DNA of 64,000 nucleotides from contig SJOL01008635.1 of assembly GCA_004794785.1 (NCBI GenBank), positions 933,272 through 997,271 of the forward strand. The letters are read 5' to 3'. The notes beneath the pieces were generated by a model. That model did not search any database and was not told the origin of the DNA. It was given only the letters and a program-made list of their open reading frames with translations. Position 1 is the first letter of the stretch. Each line of letters opens with the position of its first letter. Origin of the DNA: Opisthorchis felineus. Its lineage: Eukaryota; Platyhelminthes; Trematoda; Opisthorchiida; Opisthorchiidae. The translations under genes were made by a program, and so were the position numbers. Shown here in pieces: positions 1 through 12,329 of this stretch.

Positions 1-510
1 AAGAAAATGGTAGGGGTAGCGTAAAGTCAAGAAAAACCAGCGAGATCGTGGAATTTTCAAATGAAATCGGGCAGAAAACAAGGATATCTTCACAAAAGTT
101 TGACCAGTTTTCTGCATAATCAAGACCATAGATTGCATCGAACACAAATTTTTCTGAATTCCGTTAAAATACTTGCTGCCTTTTGTTGAGAGATGCTTTC
201 CTGGATGTTTCAGTCATTGAGTGAAATAAGCTCAGAAGGGTTTTTTACCAGCTTTATTCTGCAGCACAATTGAGTTCAAATTAGGAACTGTGCTCTGCCA
301 GTATATATCACTTCACGTCGAATTCGCCCAATCCTCCTGCAACGATAAAAGATATTAAACCGTTGCACATCTCAAGACATAAATCGATTTCAAGTTAGCA
401 GTGTTTGATTTGAATATGTATTCACTGTTAGAATGGATTCATTTTGCGGTGCTAGGTATGTAATGAAGCGATATTTAATTGCAAACGAAATAAACTATAA
501 TTGAAAACAT

Positions 511-516
511 TTTATT
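511..516 (-). terminator. Poly(A) signal AATAAA (minus strand)
   Basis: Reverse complement TTTATT at 511-516, placed shortly after the stop of the candidate minus-strand gene. A plus-strand AATAAA sits at 489-494, 22 bases away, so two genes could converge here. Confidence 0.35.
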
Positions 517-564
517 CCAAACTTGTTTCATGTGACAACAATAGGCATTCTTTTTGAGAACCAC

Positions 565-1437
565 TCAAAAGAATAGTGCAAATTCACTTTTCGTTTTGGT
601 GGAAAGTCCTGTCCTTTGAATGGTGATTTCGGTTGACCAGCACCAAAAATATTTAAAAATTCGTTCGTGAAAGATGTACAATTTGACTGATAAGCGTGGA
701 GCATATAACAAGTCTGAAAAATACTTTTGTCGATTAGTGTGACAGGAGTATTTCACATGGCTTACGTGCTCCACGTCTTGCATGCTAGCCAAAGGAATTT
801 CAGGATTTCTTGATCATTTTTGTATCTAGTGGAGTAGTTACATGTTTCGGTCTAGTGGCAAGATAAATCTTACTTGACTGGGACAAAATTCGGCTCTGGA
901 TCAGGGTTACCTACAGGAAGCGGGTCGGATTTTCATGTGCCCTGCACAGTTGAAGAAAATAAAATCTTACCTGTGCCTTTCTTTGAGCGGCCACTAGTAG
1001 AGCGGTGCTGACGCCATACCCTACCTCGGCGCCAATCACCAAACAGTGGGAAACTAGAATGAAATTGTGGTTTCAAAAACTGCCGCTGGTTATGCCTGGG
1101 AAGAAACAATTAAACATGAATGACTGAAAAATGCGGTACCTAGAACGACGACGGACACCTGAGTATCATGGTTACTACGTCAGATGCGTGTTCCTCGGCT
1201 ACTAAACATCACAAATAAGAACAAGGATTTATCTAGATATGTTATTTATCATTGCATTCTGCTAGCGATAATTGTGGCTAATTGCCACCTTAGTTTTTCA
1301 GTTTACCTCCAGTCTCCATGAACAGTGATGGTTTTTCTTATCCCATCCAATGATCGGACCTGACCCATTGTCTTATTTACACCATGCTGCGCATAGGACC
1401 ATTGCTTGATGAACTCGATTTTAATGGGGGATTGAAA
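565..1437 (-). CDS. Candidate 3' end of a minus-strand gene, three exons
   Basis: Exons 1307-1437, 971-1053 and 565-713. The donors TGGAG|GTAAAC and CACAG|GTAAGA and the last acceptor (AAGTATTTTTCAG) are good; the first acceptor is purine-rich and weak. All three join in one phase to a TGA at 565. An alternative frame through the last two exons is also open, to a stop at 528, and shows IGAEVGYGVSTALLVA, reminiscent of a Rossmann GxxxGxG turn, but it does not join in phase to the first exon. AATAAA (minus) lies at 511-516. Confidence 0.27.
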
Positions 1438-2913
1438 CTGTAGTGTTTTTTAAGATACCTGTATGTTTTCAATGAAAACTCTAGAAACTCTCCGCAACAG
1501 ATGATTTACTTTGTGCTGTAGTGGCCTAGAATCTCTAACGGCCCAAAGGACTGACCGTTGTATCGAAATCATTTAGCGGAATAATAATGGAGTATGCCCA
1601 CATAGTTTTTGACTCAGAGAAACGAGACTGATTTCAGCGGTTTCGCGGGTAGTGCACCGCACACTCTACCTCACTTCAGTTCCACCAGAGGCACTACATT
1701 ACCCGAAAATAATTTCTAGTATTGACTTAGGTGACTTTTACCTGAAGATGTGTATCCATGTCATAAGATATCTAGTCCTACCCGGGAGACGTGCGGCCAA
1801 TAGCTTTACATACTTTCGACATCTGTTTGACGATGTGTCACGAATACTTGTGTTTTTACACTATAAACCGTTTGCATTTTATGGGTCCGTGTTAGTGAAT
1901 CCTTGATTTCACTCACCATATACCGCCCTTAAAAATCTGCATAAGTTTGTAAGAGTTTTGAAAGTGGGAAAATACGTCTTATGAATTCCAGCTTTTGCTT
2001 GACAGGCTGTGTGCACCGCGTGTTCCACTGCCTTTGGTTCAACCGAAGGTAGTTGATTTAAAAAAACAGTTCAAAATGCCTGCATATACATTTGTTTACC
2101 GATTTCAGCCTGTATTTGGCTCACCATCTAGGCACCGACTCAGTAAAGTAACCCCAGTTAGGCATCAGGTAGGCATCCAATCGACTTTCGGTGACTCATG
2201 CAAGGTATATTTGTCAGGCCGAAAATTTGACTACTAATGATTGTCGTATAAAATATTGATGTTCTGCATTGTTAGGCATTGTTTGACGCTGGTATGAAAA
2301 ATCATTAGTTTATGCTCGGTATCTTCTGGGGTACACCCAATAAATTTAGAAATTTTTGGGATATACCAGTATCTTGAAAATTCCCGTATGTTTAAGACAA
2401 GAGAGGCTTTAGGAAACAGTCTTAATCGCCTCAAAAGCAACAAATTTACCAATTAAGCAAACGGATACAACGACTCACACATCTAACCAAGGAATGATTC
2501 CCGGATAATAATATCGTCGTGATAATAATGTCTGCAAAAATCTCAGTTTTGTCGTGGAAGAAGCTGGAACATCAAGCCAAATCTAGGCTGGTGTTTGAGT
2601 GCTATTTAAGTCTTTCATCGGTATTCAGTATGAGGTTACGCGCAAAATTTAAAGCAGTAAGTGGTATTAATGTGAACTTTTGACCCAAGCAGTCGCAGAA
2701 AAAATATGGATCAACCAGTATTCGGTTTTTTGGGGACTACTAAAGACGGTGGGTTTTTCCGCGCACCCTTTGTTTGAACCAACCACATGTTGTCCCTGTT
2801 TAGGGTGTTGTTCGAATATGTGGGGCTTCCAGTACCCTTAGTGACCCGAGTTCTATCCATATTCTGACTTTCCCGGTACTAATACAAAGAAATTCTTTAG
2901 GCGCATCACTTAC

Positions 2914-2937
2914 TGATGTTGATTGTCCAAAGGACCA
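2914..2937 (-). CDS. Candidate 24-nt micro-exon
   Basis: Between an acceptor (CTTTGACTGTATAATCTAG) and a consensus donor (CATCA|GTAAGT). Twenty-four bases, a multiple of three, open in all frames (phase 0: WSFGQSTS). No neighbouring exon could be assigned, so this rests on splice-like flanks only. Confidence 0.18.
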
Positions 2938-5261
2938 CTAGATTATACAGTCAAAGTTGGCTAGCATTTGCAATATAGTCCAGTATTATCTAATGGTGAC
3001 CGTATTCATCTCTAAATCTTTTTTTATTCAAGATGTGATGTCACTTTTATACCCTTATGCTACAACGGTATTCATTGCTACAGTTTGCCGTTTTCGAAAT
3101 TTGGAACGTGTTCATTTAAAAACAAACCAATGTGACTGAGATTCATCTGCGATTTGGTATATTTATGTTCACATGCGTCTTTGAGACGTAAAGTTCATCC
3201 AACGGTTGGGAATATGACAAATTTTATTATGCTAACTCTGTCCCAGGGAATGAAGCATTCAATAGTGGGACAGCTCAAGCTGATCCATATGTATTTAGTT
3301 GTTTGACTGATTCAGCTAAATAGAACCGTATTAACTTTTCCTAACATGCATCGATGTTTCTTGCTACTGTTGCTTATGCCTTTTTCTGTAGCACAAAGTT
3401 GAACTGATGCAGCCAGTGCCGCAGCTGTTTGAACGTTCGGTACGTATATTAGCTGGTGAACTAATTATTGCCCGCCTGAATCACATAACTTTCCGTTGAG
3501 TTACGAGGTTGTTTAGACATTTTCCTAGACAGTAAAGTTCTTGTCCATGGAATAATTTGTGCCATTTAGCACAGAGTAAGTCACGACCCAACTGAAGGAT
3601 AAATTGCGGAACACTATCCATCTTCAAAGGTGTAAATTAAGGAATTGTTAGCAAACTGTGATGATCTGTTTGATTGCAGTTGAACTGTGATTTAGACTAA
3701 GTAGACGCTTTGTTTTCAGTCATGGTTTTTATTACAAGAAACCAGTGATTGGGGTAGATTATAACTAAAAGAAAAACGTATACAGCTCAGCAGAGGAAGT
3801 GACCCAATTTTGAAAACGCAACTGATAAAATCCACCTCAACAAGCTCCGATAAAAGGCTTTAGAAGCATTGCTTAATAAAACACAGACCATAACCGACAA
3901 GCCTTAGTTTTCTAACAACATTCGTCAGATAAAATGCTTAGCATATTGTATCATCAAGTGAAAATCTGACTGTTACGTTTTAGTGAAAAACTTTGGGTTG
4001 AATTAGTTGGTTGTAATCGCCCAGTCTTCCGGTTAAAATTTTTCCATCTAGAATCCGAACATGCAGCATCCGTGTCCTCCTTATTTAACCAATGAAAGAC
4101 TCGTCCGGGATTTCTTGACATGGATGTAAGGTTTCCTTGTCGGACGTTTCGGCAGGCCACAAGGAATTCCGGGCTTATTATAAGTAATTGCAAGATTTCG
4201 ACTTACCTAACTGCTAATGTTGCTCCTTACGTAGTCATATGGTACATAGCAACGCGTCGTCATCAGCCTACATTTGTGAGGTAGAGTTTAAAATTGGCGG
4301 TAGTGAAACCAGAGATAATAAATTTAGTTGGGTAAAACATTACGTGCTCAGAGGCCATTCTTAATACATGACCGATAGTATACGACCGATGAACATGAGT
4401 AAATTATTTCAGTGCAGCCAGAATGACATTAGTTGGCGAAAGGAGAGGCGTTCGCTTGGTGAACTTGGGTGAGGCACTTGCTATAAAATTCGTGAGAAAC
4501 CTACAATTTACAACACCCGACAGCGGTAAGACGGACACTATTATAACACTCCATGTCTGGTCTTGACATACGTTGACCTCCGTTCGAAGGAAGGAGTATT
4601 GCATGGAAGCCCAAAATCAGTTATCAAAACGTATACATGTTCAACGCTAAAGTAGCTCTACGGCGGCAGTTATCTTCTAAGGAATATTAAATGGTCATCA
4701 CTTCTGAGTGGTAACATCTAAGTAACTAGGTAAGTAGACGTGTGAAAAATAACGTCTCTGGGTTGGTAAGCAAATTTTATCAGTGGCAGTGTAAGGACCA
4801 ACGAGAGTGACTCACTAAATCAGTGGTCTCTTGTACGGATTACCTTTTAGAGTTATTCAACCAGGGGGGCCTGATTTGTTGCGGCGAAGTTATTGATGAA
4901 GTCAATGATGAGGACACTGTGTAGCTGCCAGTTCTCAAGAAAATCCAGTAATAATCAAAATGGTATAATTCCAAAACAATCCTATGCTGACAACCGATAT
5001 GACTAATGTTTACATCTGAATATAAATAAAAACATTGTTGTGAAGCCAAAGTCTAGAATGCAGTTACCCTGGAATAAAACTGCAGACTGAATAAATCCTG
5101 TTTAAACTTGTTGCTTTATCTTTAACATGCTTCAAATTTTTCTGTAAACATTACCTGGTTTCATTTGTGATGAACCCAATGACTGCTAATTCCGATTACA
5201 GGAATCTTAGAAAAAAGGGAGACGAACCTTAGATGGACAACAGACTAAGGTTGTTCCGACT

Positions 5262-5274
5262 GGGATTTAACCCC
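5262..5274 (-). promoter_or_regulatory. Possible tRNA-like B box of an old SINE
   Basis: On the minus strand GGGGTTAAATCCC followed by AGTCGG resembles a tRNA T-arm. The preceding bases (CTGTGTGCCGGAAATCGCA) resemble an anticodon arm and variable loop. No convincing A box was found upstream. A short inverted repeat (AACCTTA/TAAGGTT, about 5225-5252) lies just 3'. It may be a decayed tRNA-derived SINE head; low confidence. Confidence 0.28.
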
Positions 5275-8200
5275 ATTTGCGATTTCCGGCACACAGGGCT
5301 GCTAGTGATACAAACGGGTATTTTTAATCAGGAAGTTTGACTCATAATCTGCTCGTACTCATTTGCCTACTTATTAGTAATAGTAGCAAGAAATGCTGGA
5401 TGAATTTTGGTACACGGGCGCAAATTGGCGGTCGACATTCTGGATTTCGCCAATTGTACGGTGATTACATAAGTCACAGCGCAATACCAGCTGATGCAGC
5501 TTCCGATAAATATTAGGCGCTTCACAATATCAAGTCCCAATTCATCAACTGAAAGTGTTGTCAAGTTCTGTACATACGGCAGGGTGAGGTTACAACTTCT
5601 GGGTACAAAACGCTTGGCGAAAATAGAGTGAAAAAGGGCTTTTCGGATTGACGCCGGCTTACCTGATAATTGAACTCATGATCACAAATGACAGGACATA
5701 TAAACTGGGGTCAATTGCTCGATAAAAGCACAACGATCTAAGTTATATTTTGCTCAGTTCTCGCTTCTGGGCCGTTTAGATGGGTTCATGTTCGTAGTGC
5801 TGTTGATAAACTTTAAAACTCATCTCTGTTTGGCCACAGAAAAAAGATTAGGAAAGAATAAACCACTGTTGTGTAGAGTGTAGTCATAACTTTGTCACGC
5901 AGTTAAAATCGCATTGAGTCGCTCAGAAAACTTAACATTTTTTGAAGCAACCGGCTGCACACGTATGTGGTGATACCAAATGATGTTGATGATACATCTT
6001 TGGTTACTTAGAAACTTAGGTGTACAGGATTAAGTAATATTTAGGATATCCTCTAACCGGAGTGAGCGAGAAGACAAAATGAAGCTACAGACGTTATAGA
6101 AGATTGCACCGATTTGACTCAAGACAGCTAGTGACAATACATAAGGCCTTAGAAGTGTCGTTGGGTTACCCGAGAGCAGCACGTATACATCAGAACAGGA
6201 CAAGTCTTCCCTTAAAAACGTAATTTATGGGCCTGTTGGGTAAGCCCAGGGATATGTATCATGAAGGTGTCAATACTGGTCTGTGACTACTTTTTTTGGC
6301 ATTTTGGAACACTGGGCGCACAAATAACTGCAAGGAAACTGAAGAGACACGTGCTGACGTGCGTGTACGTTGGGTCAACTATGAGCTCTCTCGGGCATAC
6401 AAGTTAAATCACGCATATGTTAGTCTTTCGCCGGCACACGGATGAATGCTTCATGCAGATTTACAAGAACTCATGTCGTGCGGTGTCCGAGAATGTAGCC
6501 TAGTAACTCAACAACCAGCTGCCGCAAAGTAACCAACATTCTGCTTACAATTTAATAAAATATACAACAACACCCGAAAAAATAACGTGTGAGTCCTTCA
6601 CAAATGCTTTTTTATTTGTCGATAAATGGGTCATACTCTGAATAGTAAAACTTGCACAGCAGATAAGCACAGCGTAAAAGACCTTTGCTGTTGTGAATGA
6701 CGAACCAGAAATGGACACTGATCGACCGATTTAATACTGAGTTCATTGTAAAACCTTTTGCTCTGGACCTTTTGCCTATCAACGGGCCGACGCATTGCTA
6801 GGCAAATTAACCATCAACCAGGCTTGAACTACTTAATCCTCAACCGAGTGAGACTAATTCAGTTTTTGCTTTGTAAAAAAAGAACAATTGCAGTGTTTCT
6901 GTGACTGATTCACCGAAACCTTTGAAACTTGAAGATAGCATACTGTTTTCCTGTGACCAGACGACTTACCCCTACCATTTATGTATGAATCTCATATAAA
7001 TCAAAATTTACGATGCCTCAAAGACTGCTGTATGCAGAAAGTCATAGGCAATTATGATAGGCGAACTTATTGTCCTCTTCAATTTCATAACTCACACGTT
7101 AATTTGGTTGCAACCAAACTGCTCAGCTGAGCCGACAATCCAAAGGCTCATTACAGCCTGAGCTACCAATATTCAGTTCCACTATAGGATAGCCTTTAGT
7201 ATCACAAACCATAAGCTTTCTTCAATCAGAAACTTATGAATTCATTATGTATGGGTCATATATGAACAGGACTCAAAGAGGACATCTGGACTGAAGCGTG
7301 TGGAACTGGTGGTGCGTCCAACTTCAACCTGGGGTAAGTTCCTTACTGCAACTTATTACTTCTCATCAACAAATGACATCGAAAATGCCATATAAACCTA
7401 AACCTGATGCTCAGCTTTAAATAATATTTATACGGCAAACAAAACCTCTTATTAATTTGCTTCGGGGATTTACCGTCAGATTGATTGCAATTTCTCAACC
7501 ACGGCCTAGTAAACACCAGAAATATGATCTAGCGTAGTTTTTTTTATCTCCTTCACGGTTCGTCTTTTGAAATATTCGTCATAAATCAAGAGCTCTAATG
7601 TCACCTGCGCGCGCAAAACTTTTTCCTACGCACTTTTGGAGTGGTTGTTTTCGTTTTAGTATACGGATAAATGCTTCCTATTTTCAGGGGACGCCACATA
7701 ATTTTCGTATTCTCGATGTTCATCAGAATGTGAAGTAGACCTATCCTTACCTGATTCATTTTGGTTCAAGAAGAATAATAAAACACGCACCTAAAAGTTA
7801 TTTTCCTGCTCAGCAGGGTCGTCAGTCTGTGTGTAAAAAAAACTGCACTTTATTATCACCGGTGTATCTATAAGGCGTTCACTGACTCTGTATCCCTCTC
7901 CACAGATATCAATCAGAAACCAGTGTTCACACCACGAACTTCTGTTTGGCCTAAACGGGGAATCCTCCGCAATTCAAAATGGTTAGTTTTCCAAATATCC
8001 GTAGAAATTTAGGAGTGCAAGGAATTTCCGAATACAGCTCTCTAGCTCCGCATCCGGGTAAAATCAGAGTGATGGAGCTCATACGTACACTAGATCATGA
8101 AATTCTATTTTATTTGGTAAAATTCACTGCTCTCTGCAACATACTCGGGCAGACTTGAAACTTTCCGAGTGTCGCAGGAAGTAATTCCCGCAATCTAGCA

Positions 8201-8679
8201 TGCGTGTCAATTGGCTGTGATATCCGGCTTCTTGCCAAAAACTCGCTTAACCTTCCGCTTTATGTGCCACTGATTCATTTTTCGTTTGGCCCCACCTCCA
8301 AATAGAACAGCTTCGGGGTAAAATTGACAAGAGTACCGGGTATTGGAGCGTTCCAGGCATTCATAGTTTTCTATTAACGAGGAAATCAAGTGAAGTTCAG
8401 ACAAATTGCTCGTTTATAATAACCTCTAACTGAGCGCCCTGCACGTAGACACCTCGCACTTCCCTCGAAACAATGTTAGAGGTGGTTGACTGTGTGTATG
8501 CACATAAACTTAAACATGAGGTGGAGTAAAAATCCTCAACAGATCTATGCCAATTTGACCGCTGTTAGGGACAACCACACTGACTTAATTTGCGAATGGG
8601 TGTACAATTCCAACTGGGTATCCTGCAGAAACTGAAATTGATGGGGTCTCTGGGGCCATGTTTACCTGTTTAGTTTCAG

Positions 8680-8726
8680 GTAGAGAGCAACCGGCAGTGG
8701 GCTGTCCAAGGGCCTTCTTCAACTCT
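8680..8726 (+). CDS. Candidate internal exon
   Basis: 47 nt between a strong acceptor (TTACCTGTTTAGTTTCAG) and the donor TCT|GTAAGT. All three frames are open; the one that joins in phase to the exon at 9056 reads VESNRQWAVQGPSST. Short, so evidence is limited to the splice signals. Confidence 0.25.
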
Positions 8727-9055
8727 GTAAGTAGTGTTCAGTCAGGATCGGTGGCATGTTTCGTTTTTGTGGGGACAACAAATAGAAGTGCATCACGAAA
8801 CTCCTTGGAGGTTTTGACGTTTCAGTAAGCTAAAATCAAACATTGACAAATGTGCATAATTGTGAATTTTCTTCAATCCCCGGGAAGAGGATTTGCACCG
8901 CTGTCCCTATTTAACTACGGGTTGATTAATCCGTAAGCTGTGTTGGACATTTTTTGGGTCCTAGGTACTTTTATCAAACGTCCACCAGGCGACAATAGGC
9001 AGATAATTAAAACTGAAAGGCTTCATTCTAATTATTCCCTTTTTATGTATTTCAG

Positions 9056-9308
9056 ATGGATTTCCCACCTCAATTTCGTTGACAATATCTTTCGTACACT
9101 TGAAGTGCCACGTACACTTCAGACTATTTCTTCTCACTACCTGGGCCTTTTGCTCAACTGTGATGGTTTTGTACACTTCTGTACTTATTATTCCAGAGTT
9201 ATTGATAATATTACTCACGAACATGTTTTAGAAGATTGTAAAATTTTACCATATCAAATGCAAGAGAAAAATAGCTCAAGACTCAGGGGCCAGTCTCCTT
9301 TCGATTAA
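9056..9308 (+). CDS. Candidate terminal exon
   Basis: Preceded by an excellent acceptor (ATTCCCTTTTTATGTATTTCAG). Open for 83 residues to a TAA at 9308, with an AATAAA at 9394-9399 as possible poly(A) signal. Sequence such as WISHLNFVDNIFRTLEVP and NITHEHVLEDCKILPY looks protein-like, but no family is recognised. It joins 8680-8726 in phase. The antisense strand is also open for much of this stretch. Confidence 0.32.
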
Positions 9309-9399
9309 ACTGTCTCTTTGGATTGCAATTTTATTGGAGTTTTTGGCTGTTCATATCTTGACGACCTTTCCGAACCACGGTAACTTTTTTATGAATAAA

Positions 9400-12177
9400 C
9401 TCAGGTACAGATGAAGTCACAAGGCAACTGAAAATTTATTGCAAATTGGCAACAGCGAAGAAGAAGTAACAGAGGGATGAAAGTGCGGCGAATTACCAAA
9501 AGAGCGGTTTAAATGTATGCTGCCTAGGGTGGTTACTGAAAAAGCCTAATAAGGGTGATAAGCGTCCACGCCAATTGGTGTCATGCACAAATTCGCTCCA
9601 GTGGTAGCAAAAATGACATGCCTTCGTGAGACCTCACTCATCGAAAGTACGCGCCATCAGCCATGTTACCGGTGCAACAGCAGCTGAACAAAGGAATGAG
9701 ATAAACTGTATTTCCTTTCCGGTCTTTTAACGTTTGCTGTGTGTCACGATATTCTGAGAATTTAGGGTGTGTCTGGGAACTTGCACCAGAACAGGAGCAG
9801 TCAACGCGAGCGCTCATCTAGCCGGAGGATATAGCCAATATTTTTGTCTGCATGACAAAACTGGTAGGGTGATTTGTGTAAGATGGTGAAAAATAACCGC
9901 TCATAACATGTTTTTAGACCGCTCCAAAGTAAAGCCACGGACATTCCGTAGCTTCTTCCACAACCCTGTTTCATGTTTATAAATATAGCCCGCACAGACC
10001 GTCTCACTTACTGGTCTCGCACAATTAAATTTAGAACAACAGCATATTCTTTCAAATAACTCGACATTGACTGTTCCTTCTTAAGCTGTGTAGAATGTGT
10101 ATGTGGTAGTAAAATAAGAAGTGGAGAGAAACTATTGTCAACTAATTAAATAAAACGTCACAAAGATACCTTATTTATGTAGACCAGTACCTGGCAGGTC
10201 GACTGGGCAGAGTACACGTGAAAAATCAATCCACATGGTTCACACTCCGCCATCATCTCATAGGCTGGCCAGCTGCGCAGACTCCCAATTGCCCTCTGAT
10301 TTCAACAATAAGCAACCGTCTTTGACCCAAAACCCAACCTGGCTCAGAATGGAGACAACTTAATATCGAGCTACGGGGACTCGTTCTTCTTACCAAAGCG
10401 ATTGCATACAGGATTGCGGAAAACAAACCGACATTTGTCGGTATTTTTTCGGTAACCTCATGCCCTTTTTATGGATAGTGTTTAACACTCCTCCATGGGG
10501 GAATCCGGTAGTTTATTGCCGTCCGATAAACTCTAAGCAAAACAGTTTCCTGAAGGAGGCTTCCAGTAAGACTGGTGTTGATTTGTTTACTTAGAGGTTT
10601 GATTGAAGTTTTTTCTTCCATAAACAAACTTGATCGTGGCATGTGCCTCTTCAGTTTAATGGTTTCCAACACAACTGAGCCGACCATCATGAAGGCACTT
10701 CGGAGCTTGTTTGATGCCCTCCATGTGTAAAGTATTCTTAACCGGCTCCCACTATCTTAACTCATAGTTGGATGTTGATATCAGCACCCTGCAAGTAGTC
10801 GTGAGCTTTGCTCCCCTGTAAAGCTGTTTTGGCTCTGGCGGGACGCTTGACGAGACAGCAAACCGGAAGACCGAAGAACGCATGGCGGATTCGCATAGCA
10901 TATATGTTCTCGCCAAAAGTCTGGCGTCTATCAAAAAGATCCATTAGGAACGTCTGTTTGCACTGGTTCTGACCCATAGAAGTAGGAGCTCCCGTGCCAC
11001 TGATGATCGTGAGTGCATTTACACCACTAGTGACGTCTCGTAGGACAGCCGAATAGATACCACCAAATTCCGCTTGTTTTTATGCAACGGGAAGGCTAAC
11101 TGAAGCAGAAAGCACAATTATCTCCCAAACACAAGTTTACAGTTTAATATATATACTCCGAGCCTGCTTCAACATTTGTGTATCAAGACTAGACAGCGGC
11201 CAATTGAAACCACATGGGGAAAAAACAAAGAAATCTCCAATGGTAGGTTTGCTCTGATTCTCTAGATCATCTTCGGTTACAGATGATATAATCCACGGGA
11301 TAATTCACTGTTGTTAGACAAAATATTTTCCTTTCTCCCACTTGCCTGCGATTGTGAGTTACAAATAAAAAAGTTCACTGGATTCGATCTACCTCTTATA
11401 TATTTCAACATTTATGTGGTGAAACTCCAAAGCATTTGAAGGGTTTGTCTGAGACGTTAACAACTTCATTCTAACTCACTGGGGACCAAATGAAGGTAGT
11501 AACCCGGCAGACATTAGGGGGGCCAGCAGGGCAGTTAATTACGTGGACGGCCAAGTAGGACACTGAACAGCTGATAATACCAGAAAGTACAGATACTCAG
11601 ATGTGAGCATTTTATGATAAAAAACATATAAAGCTCAGGCAAATTGCGTGAGCAAAATGAATATGCACTGCTTTTCATGTATTCAGTTTCACTAGAAAGA
11701 TTTTGAATTTGCCGATGATGCGGTCAAGCGCACTGACGCTGTTATGACGGCATTCAAGTAAACCCACGAGGATTTTCACTCCGGAGGTGACTATTACGTA
11801 GTAGTCACGTTTAACGTCGTGCCAACATTCATACAAATTGATTTCCCTCTAAGTCCTGCACGCAAAATGACTTCGTGTATGGCAAAGGTCTTCAACAGGT
11901 GCCACTGACCGGGTATTCCTCTTTGAAATGCTTTCTGTATACCTAATTATTTATTTATTTATATTTATTATTATTACTATTTATCATTAGTATTATAATG
12001 TTTATTATTATTTCAAACGCACCTGACATGCTAAATATATATAATCATCATCATATATATATAATGATATTTCGTGCAATCAGGAAATGCGGTCTTCTTT
12101 TAAGTTAATTCGTAATTGTTGTTAAAGAGTCTGCGCTATACCGGCTTCATTCTCTTTGACATTTCTGTCCCATGTAG
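9400..12177. other. No recognisable gene; AT-rich tract at the end
   Basis: Two overlapping minus-strand frames at 10752-10977 are open but show no known motif. The low-complexity tract at 11945-12068 precedes the candidate exon at 12178. Confidence 0.5.
11945..12068. repeat. AT-rich low-complexity tract
   Basis: Runs of TTATTTATTTATT and TTATTATTATTA at 11945-12013, then TATATATAATCATCATCATATATATATAATG near 12036-12066, which is nearly palindromic. Simple-sequence DNA with no coding content. Confidence 0.9.
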
Positions 12178-12329
12178 CCATACTATTTTCGGTGGCCAGA
12201 AGGCCTACAAAATCTCACCCATAATTGCGCCTGCTCCTCCACTTGTGCTCAATGTCACTACACCAGTTGTTTTTCCTGATTTCTACATCCCAAGTCATAG
12301 CCTATTGTGTCCATCGATGCCCTTTTTAG
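12178..12329 (+). CDS. Candidate internal exon, proline-rich
   Basis: 152 nt between a strong acceptor (GACATTTCTGTCCCATGTAG) and a strong donor (TTTTTAG|GTGAGT). One base, 50 codons, one base. Reads FGGQKAYKISPIIAPAPPLV and then VVFPDFYIPSHS. The frame continues open past the donor to 12400. Not recognised. Confidence 0.3.

Larger units (their letters stand above)
1438..8679. other. Mostly featureless non-coding stretch
   Basis: Holds the 24-nt micro-exon candidate (2914-2937) and the tRNA-like B box (5262-5274). Scattered frames of 60-85 codons are within chance expectation. A 67-nt segment ending at GGG|GTAAGT near 7332 reads GLKRVELVVRPTSTW, but its exon status is unclear. Nothing else recognised. 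Confidence 0.5.
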
